NCBI GenBank assembly: GCA_963702195.1
Contig: OY969725.1
Location: forward strand, 2,232,001 to 2,296,000
Source: AC-56 sp963702195
GTDB taxonomy: Bacteria; Actinomycetota; Thermoleophilia; Solirubrobacterales; 70-9
Reading direction: 5' to 3'
DNA: 64,000 bases
A program made the translations under genes and the position numbers. The notes below the pieces were generated by a model. The model saw only the letters and a program-made list of their open reading frames with translations. It ran no database searches and was not told the DNA's origin. Below are positions 26,933 through 35,091 of the stretch, one piece after another. Every line of letters begins with the position of its first letter. The stretch's first letter is position 1.

Positions 26933-27715
26933 ATGCTCGACGAGCGCCTGGTGCGCGCACTTCACGTCCAGTCCCTGCGCGAGGAGGAGCTTCATGCAGA
27001 GCACGAGCCGCACGTGCTGTTCCAGGCTTCGACCATCGGCGCGCTCCTCGACGGGGCCTACGAGGGGGACGTGACCTTCGCCGAGCTCGCCGAGCATGGC
27101 GACCTCGGGCTCGGCACGCTGAACGGCCTCGACGGCGAGATGATCGCCGTCGACGGCGGCTTCTACCGCGCGGACGTCGACGGCGCGGTCGACGAGATCG
27201 ACCCGAAGACGCGCACGCCCTTCGCCGTCCTGACCTGGTTCACCCCGACGGCCGAGCTGCGGATCGACGAGCCGGTATCCCACGAGGAGCTGATGGCCCT
27301 GCTCGAAGAGCACCTGGCCGAGGGCACGGTCGCCTGCGCGGTGCGAGTCGACGGCGCCTTCGAGCGTGTGCACGCCAGGTCGGTGCCGAGGCAGTCGCCT
27401 CCCTACCGCGGCCTCGCCGAGGTGGTCGCGGATCAGCGCGTGTTCGACCTCACCGACGTCGAGGGGACGATGGTCGGGTTCCGCTTCCCGGACTACAGCG
27501 AGGGCATCGAGGTGAGCGGGTACCACCTCCACTTCATCACCGCCGACCGGAGGCGGGGAGGACACGTCCTGGAATGCCACCCGCGCCGCGCGGTGACGCG
27601 AATCGACGCGTCCACCGACCTCCACGTCGAGCTCCCACCGGGGATCGACCTCGCCTCGCCCCAGGCCAGCCGCGAGACGCACGAGGTGCTCGACCGCGCC
27701 GAGCACTGGGGGTAG
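26933..27715 (+). CDS. budA: Alpha-acetolactate decarboxylase
   Basis: The ATG at 26933 gives 260 residues; longer in-frame upstream sequence is antisense to the LLM gene and not part of the family. LFQASTIGALLDGAYEG, ELAEHGDLGLGTLNGLDGEM and the metal ligands in SGYHLHFITADRRRGGHVLE (H-x-H-x10-H) match acetolactate decarboxylase, with a conserved Glu in GLGTLNGLDGEM. The enzyme makes (R)-acetoin from 2-acetolactate and diverts carbon from branched-chain amino acid synthesis. No acetolactate synthase or acetoin reductase gene is next to it here. Confidence 0.9.
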   Translation: MLDERLVRALHVQSLREEELHAEHEPHVLFQASTIGALLDGAYEGDVTFAELAEHGDLGLGTLNGLDGEMIAVDGGFYRADVDGAVDEIDPKTRTPFAVLTWFTPTAELRIDEPVSHEELMALLEEHLAEGTVACAVRVDGAFERVHARSVPRQSPPYRGLAEVVADQRVFDLTDVEGTMVGFRFPDYSEGIEVSGYHLHFITADRRRGGHVLECHPRRAVTRIDASTDLHVELPPGIDLASPQASRETHEVLDRAEHWG

Positions 27716-27752
27716 CGCCGCTTCAGGGACGGGGAGTTGAAATGGTGGCCGG

Positions 27753-29264
27753 ATGAGCGACGGCGAGATGATCCTCATCGCCGGCGCCCTGATGGCGGCG
27801 GGGCTGGTCGCGTCGTTCGCGGCGGACCGGCTGCGGGTGCCAGGCCTGCTGCTGTTCCTGGGCCTGGGGATGGCGATCGGCTCCGACGGCACCGGGTGGA
27901 TCGAGTTCAGCGATTACGAGCTCGCGCGGACGATCGGGATCGTGGCGCTCGCCCTCATCCTGTTCGAGGGCGGCCTCACGGCGAGCTTCGGCGAGATCCG
28001 CTCGGTGCTGGGCTCCGCACTGTCGCTCGCGTTCATCGGAACGCTGGTGACGGCCGCGATCGCCGGGCTGGCGGCCTGGTGGATCTTCGACCTCACGCTG
28101 CTCGAGGGACTGCTGCTTGGATCGATCGTCGCGGCCACCGACGGCGCCGCGATCTTCGCCCTGCTGCGCGGCTCCACGCTGCGCCGGAAGGTCGCCCTGA
28201 CGCTCGAGGGGGAGTCGGGGCTCAACGATCCTCTTGCGGTCCTGCTCGTCATCGGGTTCATCGACTGGATCCAGAAGCCGGGCTACGGCATCCTGGACAT
28301 GGGCCTCCTGCTGCTCAGGGAGCTCGGGGTCGGGCTGGCCGTCGGGCTGGCCGTCGGCTGGCTGGCGATCGAGGGGCTGAGGAGGGTGCGCCTCGGTGCA
28401 GAGGCCGCCTATCCGATCGCGAGCCTCAGCGTCGCCGCGCTCGCGTACGGCGGGGCCGCGGCGCTGCACGGATCGGGGTTCCTCGCGGTCTACCTGGTGG
28501 GCCTGGCCCTGGGCAGCCGGCCGATCCCGGCGAGGCGGGCGGTGACGGTCTTCCATCAAGGGCTCGCCGGGCTGGCGCAGGTGACGATGTTCCTGGTCCT
28601 GGGCCTGCTCGTCTTCCCGTCCCAGCTCTGGGGCGTGGCGCTGGAGGGAACCGTGCTCGCCCTGATCCTCGTCTTCGTCGCGCGCCCCGTCGCGACGTTC
28701 GTGGCGACCGCAACCAGCTCGTTCGACCTTCGCGAGCGGGTCGCCCTCTCCTGGGCCGGCCTCCGGGGCGCGGTTCCGGTCGTGCTGGCGACGTTTCCGG
28801 TCATCGCCGCGGTCTCCGAGGGCTTCGAGTTCTTCAACATCGTCTTCTTCGCGGTGCTGCTCTCCACCCTCCTGCAGGGCTCGACCTTCGAGCCGCTTGC
28901 GCGGCGTCTCCGGCTGACCCGCCCCGGAGGAGAGACGGCTCCATCGCCGCTCATGGGCAGGCTTCGCAGCACCGCGCAGATCTCCACGTCCCGGCCCTGG
29001 GACGCCACCGACGGCGACCCGAGCTACCCGCGGCAGATCGAGGGCGTCGCGGTCGAGACCCAAATGCTCACCCGGGTGGACCGGGCGGGCGCGCTGGTCA
29101 GCCTCGACGACGGCCGCTACGCGTTCACCGGGCCGATTGTCGCCGTCGGCTCGGCCACGGGCCTGCAGGCATCCGCCAGGCGCCGTCTCGCGGCGGCGAG
29201 AACCGAGGTCGATCGCAACTGGTGGCGCGAGGTGATCGGCGCGCTGGCGCGCGGCTCGGAGTGA
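27753..29264 (+). CDS. Potassium/proton antiporter, CPA1 (NhaP2/CvrA-like)
   Basis: The 503-residue protein has about 12 helices with the CPA features ALILFEGGLT, VAATDGAAIFALLRG (ion-binding Asp in ATD), LEGESGLNDPLAVLLV (ND motif), and SWAGLRGAVPVVLATFP. The C-terminal 110 residues are soluble and resemble the short regulatory tail of NhaP2-type antiporters. It would exchange K+ or Na+ for H+ across the membrane. The gene starts 38 bp after the acetolactate decarboxylase gene. Confidence 0.9.
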   Translation: MSDGEMILIAGALMAAGLVASFAADRLRVPGLLLFLGLGMAIGSDGTGWIEFSDYELARTIGIVALALILFEGGLTASFGEIRSVLGSALSLAFIGTLVTAAIAGLAAWWIFDLTLLEGLLLGSIVAATDGAAIFALLRGSTLRRKVALTLEGESGLNDPLAVLLVIGFIDWIQKPGYGILDMGLLLLRELGVGLAVGLAVGWLAIEGLRRVRLGAEAAYPIASLSVAALAYGGAAALHGSGFLAVYLVGLALGSRPIPARRAVTVFHQGLAGLAQVTMFLVLGLLVFPSQLWGVALEGTVLALILVFVARPVATFVATATSSFDLRERVALSWAGLRGAVPVVLATFPVIAAVSEGFEFFNIVFFAVLLSTLLQGSTFEPLARRLRLTRPGGETAPSPLMGRLRSTAQISTSRPWDATDGDPSYPRQIEGVAVETQMLTRVDRAGALVSLDDGRYAFTGPIVAVGSATGLQASARRRLAAARTEVDRNWWREVIGALARGSE

Positions 29265-29270
29265 CCGGCC

Positions 29271-29693
29271 TCAGCGGCTGGCCATCGGGCTTGGCGGCTC
29301 ATGCTCTCCGGCGCGCTCCCTTTTGCCTCGCGCGATCCTTCCGCCGAGCGCGCCGAGCAGCATCCCGATGATCGCCGTCACGACCGCGAGCAGTGGCGGA
29401 AAGCTTCCCAGCGACACCGTCGCGTGGGTGCCGGCGACGGCGTGGGCGATCAGCAGCCCGATGCCGTAGAGGGCGCCGCCCACGACCCCGCGGTCTGCCC
29501 CTCCCCAGCCGTCGCGGTGCTCGAGGCCGGCCAGTACCCCACCGACGGCCGCCACCACACCCACGGCCCAGTACGCACCGGGGGCGACACCGATCATGAT
29601 CCCGGCCAGCGCGCCGATGGCGAAGGGGATGACCCCGCCGAGGATCACCTGGACGGATCGCGGTCGATCGCGAAACAGCGGGGGTAGATGCAT
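29271..29693 (-). CDS. Unknown four-helix membrane protein
   Basis: The 140-residue protein starts MHLPPLFRDRPRSVQVILGG and has about four hydrophobic segments with many Gly and Ala, for example IGALAGIMIGVAPGAYWAVGV. The C-terminal tail is charged (RGKRERAGEHEPP). I recognise no family. Its stop lies 6 bp from the convergent antiporter stop. The start is chosen as the first Met before the hydrophobic core; in-frame sequence upstream is antisense to the next gene. Confidence 0.65.
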   Translation of the reverse strand: MHLPPLFRDRPRSVQVILGGVIPFAIGALAGIMIGVAPGAYWAVGVVAAVGGVLAGLEHRDGWGGADRGVVGGALYGIGLLIAHAVAGTHATVSLGSFPPLLAVVTAIIGMLLGALGGRIARGKRERAGEHEPPSPMASR

Positions 29694-29816
29694 CCCGTCT
29701 CCTCTCCTCGGCGGCTGCGTCCGGGCGGCCTTCGCGAATGCTCCCGTGCGGATCGGCACGATACCCCCTCGCGAACCGGGACGCGGGCGGTAATGCACCA
29801 TGATGCGCGCGGTCGA

Positions 29817-31274
29817 ATGCCCGACGACCCCCCGATGAGACCGGCGACGCCGCTGCGGACCAAGCTCGGAATCGCGACCCTTGCGCTTCTCGTTGCCGCG
29901 ATCGCGCTGTGCTTGAACCGTGACCTGAACGGGGACCTCTACCTGCTCCTGTTCAGCGGCCGCTACATCGCTCACCACGGCCCGGTCGGCACCGACCCCT
30001 TTCCCACGATCGAGCACGGGCGGCAGTGGCTCAACCAGCAGTGGCTCTCCGAGGTGGGGTTCTACGGGGCGGAGCGAGCGGTAGGGACCACGGGCATCAC
30101 GATCCTCTACGCGCTGCTGATCGGCCTCCCGCTGGCTCTGGTGCTCGCCGCGATCCGGCGCAAGGGCACGATTGTGATGCTGGCCGTCGCGGCGCTGTAT
30201 GTGCCTGGGATCCTGGCCATCATCCATCCGCGCGCCGCCGGGTTCACGCTGCTGCTCTTCACCGTCCTCGCGCTCCTGGTACTCGCGGGAATGCGCCTTG
30301 ACCCCGGCGCCCGGCCCCGGGCGGCGCCCCCACTGTGGCTGCTCGCGGCTATCCCGCTGCTCTTCGCCCTGTGGGCGAACCTCCACGGCGGCTTCATCGC
30401 CGGCCTGCTGCTGATCGGCGCGGTGACCGTCGGGCTCTGGATCGACGGCCGACGCGGGCAGGCCGGCGTCCCGGGCGCCCACATCGCCGTCCTCGCGGGC
30501 GCGGGGCTGCTGGGAGCCATCGCCGCGACGTTCGCGACGCCGCTGGGCACCGACATCTGGAGCTACGTCCTCAGCTTCCGCAATCCGGCCCTGAAACTCG
30601 CCTCGACGGAGTGGGAGCCGGTGACGAACTCGGCGCCGGCGGCGGCGTTCGTCGTGATCGCGGCCGGTGTCGCCGTGTGGACCTGGTGGAGGGCTCCTAG
30701 GCCCCGGCGAGTCATGCCCGCGCTCGTGGCGGCGGGGTTCGTGCTGTTCGCGGCGAGCTCGATGCGGAATCTGATCTTCGTCGCGCCCGCGCTCGCGTTT
30801 CAGATCGCGTGCTCGCTGCCGGATCGGGCCGAGGCTCCGAGCCGGGCCCTGGTGGCGCTCGCCGGATCAGCCGCAACGGCGGCGGTCATCGTCTACGCGG
30901 TCGTCCTCGGACCGCCGAACTCAGATCGGGTGGGCAACCCCGCGGTGCAGTACGCGATCGACCACCCGCCGAAGCGCGGCGGGATCGTCGCCTACGCGGG
31001 CCCGAGCTCATACATGCTCTGGCGCGCCCCGAACACGCCGGTGGTCATTAACGGCTGGCTCGAGCACTTCACCGAGGATGAGCTGCGGGACAACTTCGAC
31101 CTCCTGCACGGCTCGCTCGCCGACCCCACCCCCGCCGTCAGGCGGTTGCACGCGGGTGCCGTGATCGCCTACATCCCCCAGGCGATCGACCGCCTGAAGG
31201 CGCACGGGTTCGTGGTGAAGATGTCCGGTCCGTATGGGACGTACCTGGTGCGCAAGGGAAAGTCCCAGCGGTAG
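29817..31274 (+). CDS. Unknown polytopic membrane protein, glycosyltransferase-C-like topology
   Basis: About 485 residues with ten or so helices and a C-terminal soluble part. DLNGDLYLLLFSGRYIAHHG after helix 1, GRQWLNQQWLSEVGFYGAERAV, and a large loop with an acidic residue resemble GT-C fold glycosyltransferases. The tail KRGGIVAYAGPSSYMLW and VVINGWLEHFTEDELRDNF is characteristic of a widespread actinobacterial membrane family that lacks a name I can give. Start candidates are ATG 29793, 29817 and 29835; 29817 is a compromise. No operon partner is visible. Confidence 0.7.
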   Translation: MPDDPPMRPATPLRTKLGIATLALLVAAIALCLNRDLNGDLYLLLFSGRYIAHHGPVGTDPFPTIEHGRQWLNQQWLSEVGFYGAERAVGTTGITILYALLIGLPLALVLAAIRRKGTIVMLAVAALYVPGILAIIHPRAAGFTLLLFTVLALLVLAGMRLDPGARPRAAPPLWLLAAIPLLFALWANLHGGFIAGLLLIGAVTVGLWIDGRRGQAGVPGAHIAVLAGAGLLGAIAATFATPLGTDIWSYVLSFRNPALKLASTEWEPVTNSAPAAAFVVIAAGVAVWTWWRAPRPRRVMPALVAAGFVLFAASSMRNLIFVAPALAFQIACSLPDRAEAPSRALVALAGSAATAAVIVYAVVLGPPNSDRVGNPAVQYAIDHPPKRGGIVAYAGPSSYMLWRAPNTPVVINGWLEHFTEDELRDNFDLLHGSLADPTPAVRRLHAGAVIAYIPQAIDRLKAHGFVVKMSGPYGTYLVRKGKSQR

Positions 31275-31316
31275 AGCACCTTCAGCCGTAGCTCTTCGGC
31301 GACCAGCTCGGCCGCG

Positions 31317-31703
31317 CTACGCCCCGCCAATTTCCGGACCGAGCCGGTATGCAGTTGGACTACCGGGGGTAGCCCGCATGTCGAGAACAGCGAACTTATG
31401 GCGGTTCGCGCAGATCACCACGTTGGGTTTCTCGGCCGCTTGTGGGCTGGTGCTGGGCTGGCCAACGGTGCCAATCCACCGCGCATCACAGTCCGCCCTG
31501 CCACACGTAGAAGTGAAGCCGGACCCGTGGCTGCCCCCCAGCAGTTCGTCTTGAACGGCAGCCTGGTGGTCCTCACAGGTGTAGCGCCATTGTTCGCCCA
31601 TCCAGATGCGCTCGCGAGTCTTGTTCCCGCACCCCGCTGTCTCGCACGTCTGCGTATCGCTGAACCGGACTACGTCTCCGATCCGATGTTGCTGCTGCGC
31701 CAC
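31317..31703 (-). CDS. Orphan Cys-rich small protein, possible zinc binding
   Basis: The start is GTG 31703 with a weak AAGG upstream; the length is 128 residues. Cysteines are arranged as CETAGC, YTCEDH, STCGRADC and VICANRH, which could form one or two zinc knuckles. There is no signal peptide. The DNA is visibly less G+C-rich and uses rarer codons than neighbours. I recognise no family; it could be a cargo gene from a phage or plasmid. Another frame over 31573-31806 was considered and rejected. Confidence 0.5.
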   Translation of the reverse strand: MAQQQHRIGDVVRFSDTQTCETAGCGNKTRERIWMGEQWRYTCEDHQAAVQDELLGGSHGSGFTSTCGRADCDARWIGTVGQPSTSPQAAEKPNVVICANRHKFAVLDMRATPGSPTAYRLGPEIGGA

Positions 31704-31842
31704 GAGCCGACCTTATCTCGACCCGTGGCCGGCACTGGTAGCTCGTGCCTCCGCGCAGCGAGTAGTAGCCACCAGCGACGATCACGATGGACCCTAGCCC
31801 CCGCACCTGCTGATGCCAGGGAGCACAAAAAGATGAATCGCC

Positions 31843-32295
31843 CTAGCCGGGACGCTCGCTCCGATAGCGGTTGAGTGCTTCTTCGGCGTAGCGTTCGCAG
31901 TCAACCTCGGAGCGAGGGCCCCCATGGCGGTACTGGTGGATGTGCCATGCCTCGTGGGCGGCCGCCGCGATCAGCCATTCGCGCCAGTCGGCGTAGGTGA
32001 AGAACGGGAACCGGTTGCGCGGACCGACTTCATCGGGTCTCCTGCCGTTGCGGTTGTACGGGCCCACCGGGAACCGGACGCCGGTGCCGATCTTGATCGT
32101 CACGAGGTAGCGGGCACTACGGGGTGCATTGGAAATCGACGGAACGCCGTCGTACGCACGGGCGCTGAGGCCCCGTCCACCCTTTACGTTCACGCACACT
32201 CGATTCATGTCGACACCTCGAGTGGCGAAGCCGACGAGCCTCTGGACCTCGTCGTCGAGGTACGGGCTCGTGTTGCGTATCCACGGGCCCGCCAA
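31843..32295 (-). CDS. Small putative metalloprotease-like protein with HEAWH motif
   Basis: The protein is 150 residues from TTG 32295, one base after the stop of the SnoaL-like gene; ATG 32208 would give a shorter form. AAAHEAWHIHQYRHG is an HExxH zinc-binding helix, and SEVDCERYAEEALNRY supplies a downstream acidic ligand candidate (E-x-x-x-x-x-x-E). Such an arrangement occurs in small SprT- or gluzincin-like peptidases. Upstream, PYLDDEVQRLVGFATRGVDMNRVC precedes a region rich in Arg and Gly. No signal peptide. I cannot name the family; protease function is inferred from the motif. Confidence 0.55.
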   Translation of the reverse strand: MAGPWIRNTSPYLDDEVQRLVGFATRGVDMNRVCVNVKGGRGLSARAYDGVPSISNAPRSARYLVTIKIGTGVRFPVGPYNRNGRRPDEVGPRNRFPFFTYADWREWLIAAAAHEAWHIHQYRHGGPRSEVDCERYAEEALNRYRSERPG

Positions 32296-32296
32296 C

Positions 32297-32719
32297 TCAG
32301 ATCCGCGCCGGCGGCTCCGGAGGCCGCTCACCCTCGAGCGCCGCCAGGATGGGCGCGCTGTCGTAGTAGAGCTGCGCCCGCGAGGCGATGCCGTCGCTGA
32401 GGGTCCAGACGTGGGCGAAGCCCACCTCGAAGTCCTGCCCGCTCCTCCGTGCCTGCCCGCGGATGCGGCCCAGGACGATGATCCTGTCACCGGCGTCGAG
32501 GAAGTCGTCCGGGTCCGCCCAGGCGCCGTCGACGTGGTCGCGGAAGATCTGGGCGAACGAGCGGACGCCGTCGGGGCCGTGGTGGGTTCCGCCCCACGGA
32601 AGCCGGTCGGGCAGCGTCCATTCGATGTCGTGGGTGACGTCCGCGACCAGGTCGTCGACGTCCCACCGCGTGAGCGCCGTGTAGATGCGCTTCACCGCGT
32701 CGAGGTCGTTGTCGGCCAT
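32297..32719 (-). CDS. SnoaL/NTF2-like protein
   Basis: The 140-residue alpha+beta barrel protein (MADNDLDAVKRIYTALTRWD, then DDLVADVTHDIEWTLPDRLP, HHGPDGVRSFAQIFRDHVDG and VGFAHVWTLSDGIASRAQLYYD) matches SnoaL-like polyketide-cyclase/limonene-epoxide-hydrolase-type folds. Most members lack a known reaction. It is divergent from the SRPBCC gene at 32768, with 48 bp between, and is followed by the HEAWH protein after one base. Confidence 0.85.
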   Translation of the reverse strand: MADNDLDAVKRIYTALTRWDVDDLVADVTHDIEWTLPDRLPWGGTHHGPDGVRSFAQIFRDHVDGAWADPDDFLDAGDRIIVLGRIRGQARRSGQDFEVGFAHVWTLSDGIASRAQLYYDSAPILAALEGERPPEPPARI

Positions 32720-32767
32720 GCCGCCAACATATCCGGAGCGGGGAAGGCCACGGTAGGGTTCGCGCCC

Positions 32768-33220
32768 GTGGGAATCCTGGAGGCGAGCTGGACGGTGGAG
32801 ATCGAGGCGCCGCGAGAGCGGTGCTACGAGATCGCCGCGGATCTCGAGAGCGCTCCCGAGTGGCAGGGAACGCTCGAGGAGGTCGAGGTGATCAAGCGCG
32901 ATCGCGAGGACCGACCGCAGGTCGTGGAGACGATCTCCGACGCAAGTGTGAAGAAGGTGCGCGCCCGGCTCCGGTTCTCCTACGACCCCCCGGGCGGCAT
33001 CTCCTGGGAGCAGGAGGAGGGCGACGCCAAGTCACTCACCGGTTCCTGGGAGTTCGAGGAGGCGGGCGAGGACCGGACGAGGGCCACCTACGGGCTCCGC
33101 TCGGACCCAGGCCGAATCCTCGGGCTGCTCCTGCGCGGCCCGGTCGAGAGCAAGGTGAAGGAGCACTTGACGAAGGGCGCCGCCGAGGGCCTCAGGCGCC
33201 AGGCCGAGCGCTCCTCCTAG
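32768..33220 (+). CDS. SRPBCC (START-like) family protein
   Basis: The start is GTG 32768 and the length is 150 residues. LEASWTVEIEAPRERCYEIAADLESAPEW is the usual first strand and helix of the START-like coenzyme Q-binding/polyketide cyclase type (seen here in two pieces, EIEAPRERCYEIAADLE and APEWQGTLEEVEVI). RFSYDPPGGISWEQEEGDAKSL continues the helix-grip fold. It binds a hydrophobic ligand in the family; ligand unknown. The stop overlaps the convergent SHOCT gene by 4 bp. Confidence 0.8.
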   Translation: MGILEASWTVEIEAPRERCYEIAADLESAPEWQGTLEEVEVIKRDREDRPQVVETISDASVKKVRARLRFSYDPPGGISWEQEEGDAKSLTGSWEFEEAGEDRTRATYGLRSDPGRILGLLLRGPVESKVKEHLTKGAAEGLRRQAERSS

Positions 33221-33609
33221 GCTCCGATCAGCTTCGCCTTCATCCGGTTGAACTCCTCGTCGGAGATCGCACCCTTCTCCTTCAGGTCGTTGAGCTTGTG
33301 CAGCTCGTCGACCGGGCTCGTGCCCGCCGTGTCGCGCACGTAGCTATCGAAGTGTTTCCTGACTTCTGCCTGCTCCTTGATCGAGCGCTCGCGCATGCCG
33401 TGCCCGCGAGCGATCAGGTAGACCAGCGCGGTCAGGAACGGGATGAAGATCAGGAAGAGGATCCAGACCGCCTTCCACCATCCGGACAGCTGGTGGTCGC
33501 GGAACAGATCGCCGATGATCGTGAAGAGCACCATGATCCAGGCGACGAACAGGAAGATCCAGATGACGGTGAGGAACGCGTCGCCCAGGGAGTAGTCGGC
33601 GATCAGCAA
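33217..33609 (-). CDS. PLDc_N/SHOCT domain membrane protein
   Basis: The start is TTG 33609, decided by a strong AGGAGG six bases upstream on the minus strand. The 130-residue protein has two membrane helices (IWIFLFVAWIMVLFTIIGDL and WWKAVWILFLIFIPFLTALV) of the phospholipase D N-terminal-like (PLDc_N) type. A cytoplasmic linker and a SHOCT motif at the end (LHKLNDLKEKGAISDEEFNR) follow. SHOCT domains mediate oligomerisation. The function is not known; this pair is common in actinobacteria. Confidence 0.85.
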   Translation of the reverse strand: MLIADYSLGDAFLTVIWIFLFVAWIMVLFTIIGDLFRDHQLSGWWKAVWILFLIFIPFLTALVYLIARGHGMRERSIKEQAEVRKHFDSYVRDTAGTSPVDELHKLNDLKEKGAISDEEFNRMKAKLIGA

Positions 33610-33677
33610 TTACGGCCTCCTAGATTCGAGGTGTGAGGGGTAACGTCGCCCCGACCCTCTCACAATGTGGGGTGGCC

Positions 33678-34565
33678 ATGCCGTCATTTGCCGTCTCGAT
33701 CGTCTTCCTGACCCTGGTGCAGGCCGCGGTCGTCGCCGTGCCGGGCGCTCCCCTCCGTGGTCTCGGAGACCGGGTGCGGAGCCGGTGGTGGGCGCTCGTG
33801 CCGCCCGCCTCGATCGTGGTCGTGATCGGGCTGATCGCCCTGTACGCCAACTCGGCGGACGCGCTGTCATACCTGGCGCTGGTCGCGGTCCCCCCGCTCG
33901 CCGCGGTGGCGCTGGGCCTCGTGATGAGGGGCGCACGGCCTGCGGTGGCCCTGGCGGTCATCCCGCTGTTCGCGCTGGCATGGGGCGTGTCCGGCTCCCT
34001 GGTCGGCGAGACGGCAGCGCTGGCGCTCTCGGCCCTCGCCTGCGTGACCCTCGGGGCGTTTCTCGCCGCGGTCGTCTCGGCGAGGTGGCTGCGCTGGGGG
34101 GTCTACGCGATGGCGGTCGTCGACACGGTCCTGGTGGTCGCCGACCTCCTCCAGGGGCCCAACTCGACGCTCGTGGCCGCCGGGCCTCCCGCCGGCCTCC
34201 CGCGCCTTCAGGCCGTCTACTTCGGATCGGCGACGATGGGCTTCGGGGACATGTTCATCGCCGCGACGGTCGGGGCGCTGCTGGCTCGTGACCGGCGCAC
34301 TCAGGTGGAGGCGGCGGTCCTCGCCGTGATCCTCGGCCTCGGGTTCGACCTCCTCTTCTTCGCGGTGGACCTGCTGCCGACCACGGTGCCGATCGCGGTG
34401 ACCCTGGCGCTGATCGGGTCGAGGAACCGGCGCAGGGAGGGCTCTAGCCGTCGTCGGCCGCGATCTCGCCGCGGAGCGCTCCAACCTGTGACGGCGGCAG
34501 GTCGAGTCGGGCGAGCGACCGGAGGAACCCACGAGTCACGAACACGTGAATCCGAAGCTGGGTGA
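33678..34565 (+). CDS. Unknown polytopic membrane protein; C-terminal tail doubtful
   Basis: ATG 33678 gives 295 residues with about eight membrane helices (SFAVSIVFLTLVQAAVVAV through LLFFAVDLLPTTVPIAVTLA). The membrane part ends near 34430. The final 40 residues are Arg/Gly-rich, unlike a conserved tail, and are antisense to the gene at 34444. A CTAG at 34444-34447 holds the stop of that gene and, in another frame, a plus-strand TAG. The true end may lie near 34447 if there is an indel. I recognise no family; FGDMFIAATVGALLARD is conserved-looking. Role unknown. Confidence 0.6.
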   Translation: MPSFAVSIVFLTLVQAAVVAVPGAPLRGLGDRVRSRWWALVPPASIVVVIGLIALYANSADALSYLALVAVPPLAAVALGLVMRGARPAVALAVIPLFALAWGVSGSLVGETAALALSALACVTLGAFLAAVVSARWLRWGVYAMAVVDTVLVVADLLQGPNSTLVAAGPPAGLPRLQAVYFGSATMGFGDMFIAATVGALLARDRRTQVEAAVLAVILGLGFDLLFFAVDLLPTTVPIAVTLALIGSRNRRREGSSRRRPRSRRGALQPVTAAGRVGRATGGTHESRTRESEAG

Positions 34566-35091
34566 CGCTGTAGATCCAGGTCCCGAGCCGCGCAAAACGG
34601 CCACTGCCCCGCAGCCAGGGGTAGAAGTTCCGAACGGCGACGCGGACGTCGAGCCTGGCGCGCCCGCGGCTCTCAGACGGCGCGTCGCGGTCCACGGCAA
34701 TCCGCAGGTAGCCGTTCCCCCTCCCCTCCTTCGCGACGAGGAGGCCACGCTCGATGCGCCATTCGACCGATCCGCCCGAGGCGCCCGTGCGGTAAGCCGG
34801 CGCGGCGAAGCGCAGCAGAACGAGTGGCCGCACGAGCAGGATGACATTGCGAGCGTCGGGCTCGTACACAACCCGCACCAGGCCGAGTGAGACCCGATGG
34901 AGATAGCGCCAGTACGCGCGCGCCAGGCGCGCCAGGTACTCGTCCGACCAGAGTCGCGCGAGCGTCGTCTCGGGCATGAAGAGCTCCGCCTCCTGCACCG
35001 AGTCGACCGCCCCGCTCTCCGGCACATGCCCGCTTCGGGGCCCGTCGACGAGCCGCACTGTCGCCGACGTCGAAGCGTCCGCGGAGCTCAT
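34444..35091 (-). CDS. Unknown protein in operon with an NmrA-like protein
   Basis: The protein is 215 residues, starting at the ATG at 35089-35091, which overlaps the upstream NmrA-like stop as ATGA. A recognisable segment is RAYWRYLHRVSLGLVRVVYE, then VILLVRPLVLLRFAAPAY, SVEWRIERGLLVAKEGRGNG and YLRIAVDR. No signal is predicted. This resembles proteins that often follow NAD(P)H-binding proteins in actinobacteria, but I cannot give a domain name. The last 122 bp are opposite the doubtful tail of the membrane protein above. Confidence 0.7.
   Translation of the reverse strand: MSSADASTSATVRLVDGPRSGHVPESGAVDSVQEAELFMPETTLARLWSDEYLARLARAYWRYLHRVSLGLVRVVYEPDARNVILLVRPLVLLRFAAPAYRTGASGGSVEWRIERGLLVAKEGRGNGYLRIAVDRDAPSESRGRARLDVRVAVRNFYPWLRGSGRFARLGTWIYSVTQLRIHVFVTRGFLRSLARLDLPPSQVGALRGEIAADDG

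Noticed and set aside
31573..31806. 77-residue minus-strand frame
   Set aside because: It overlaps the better-supported Cys-rich gene and has no ribosome site.
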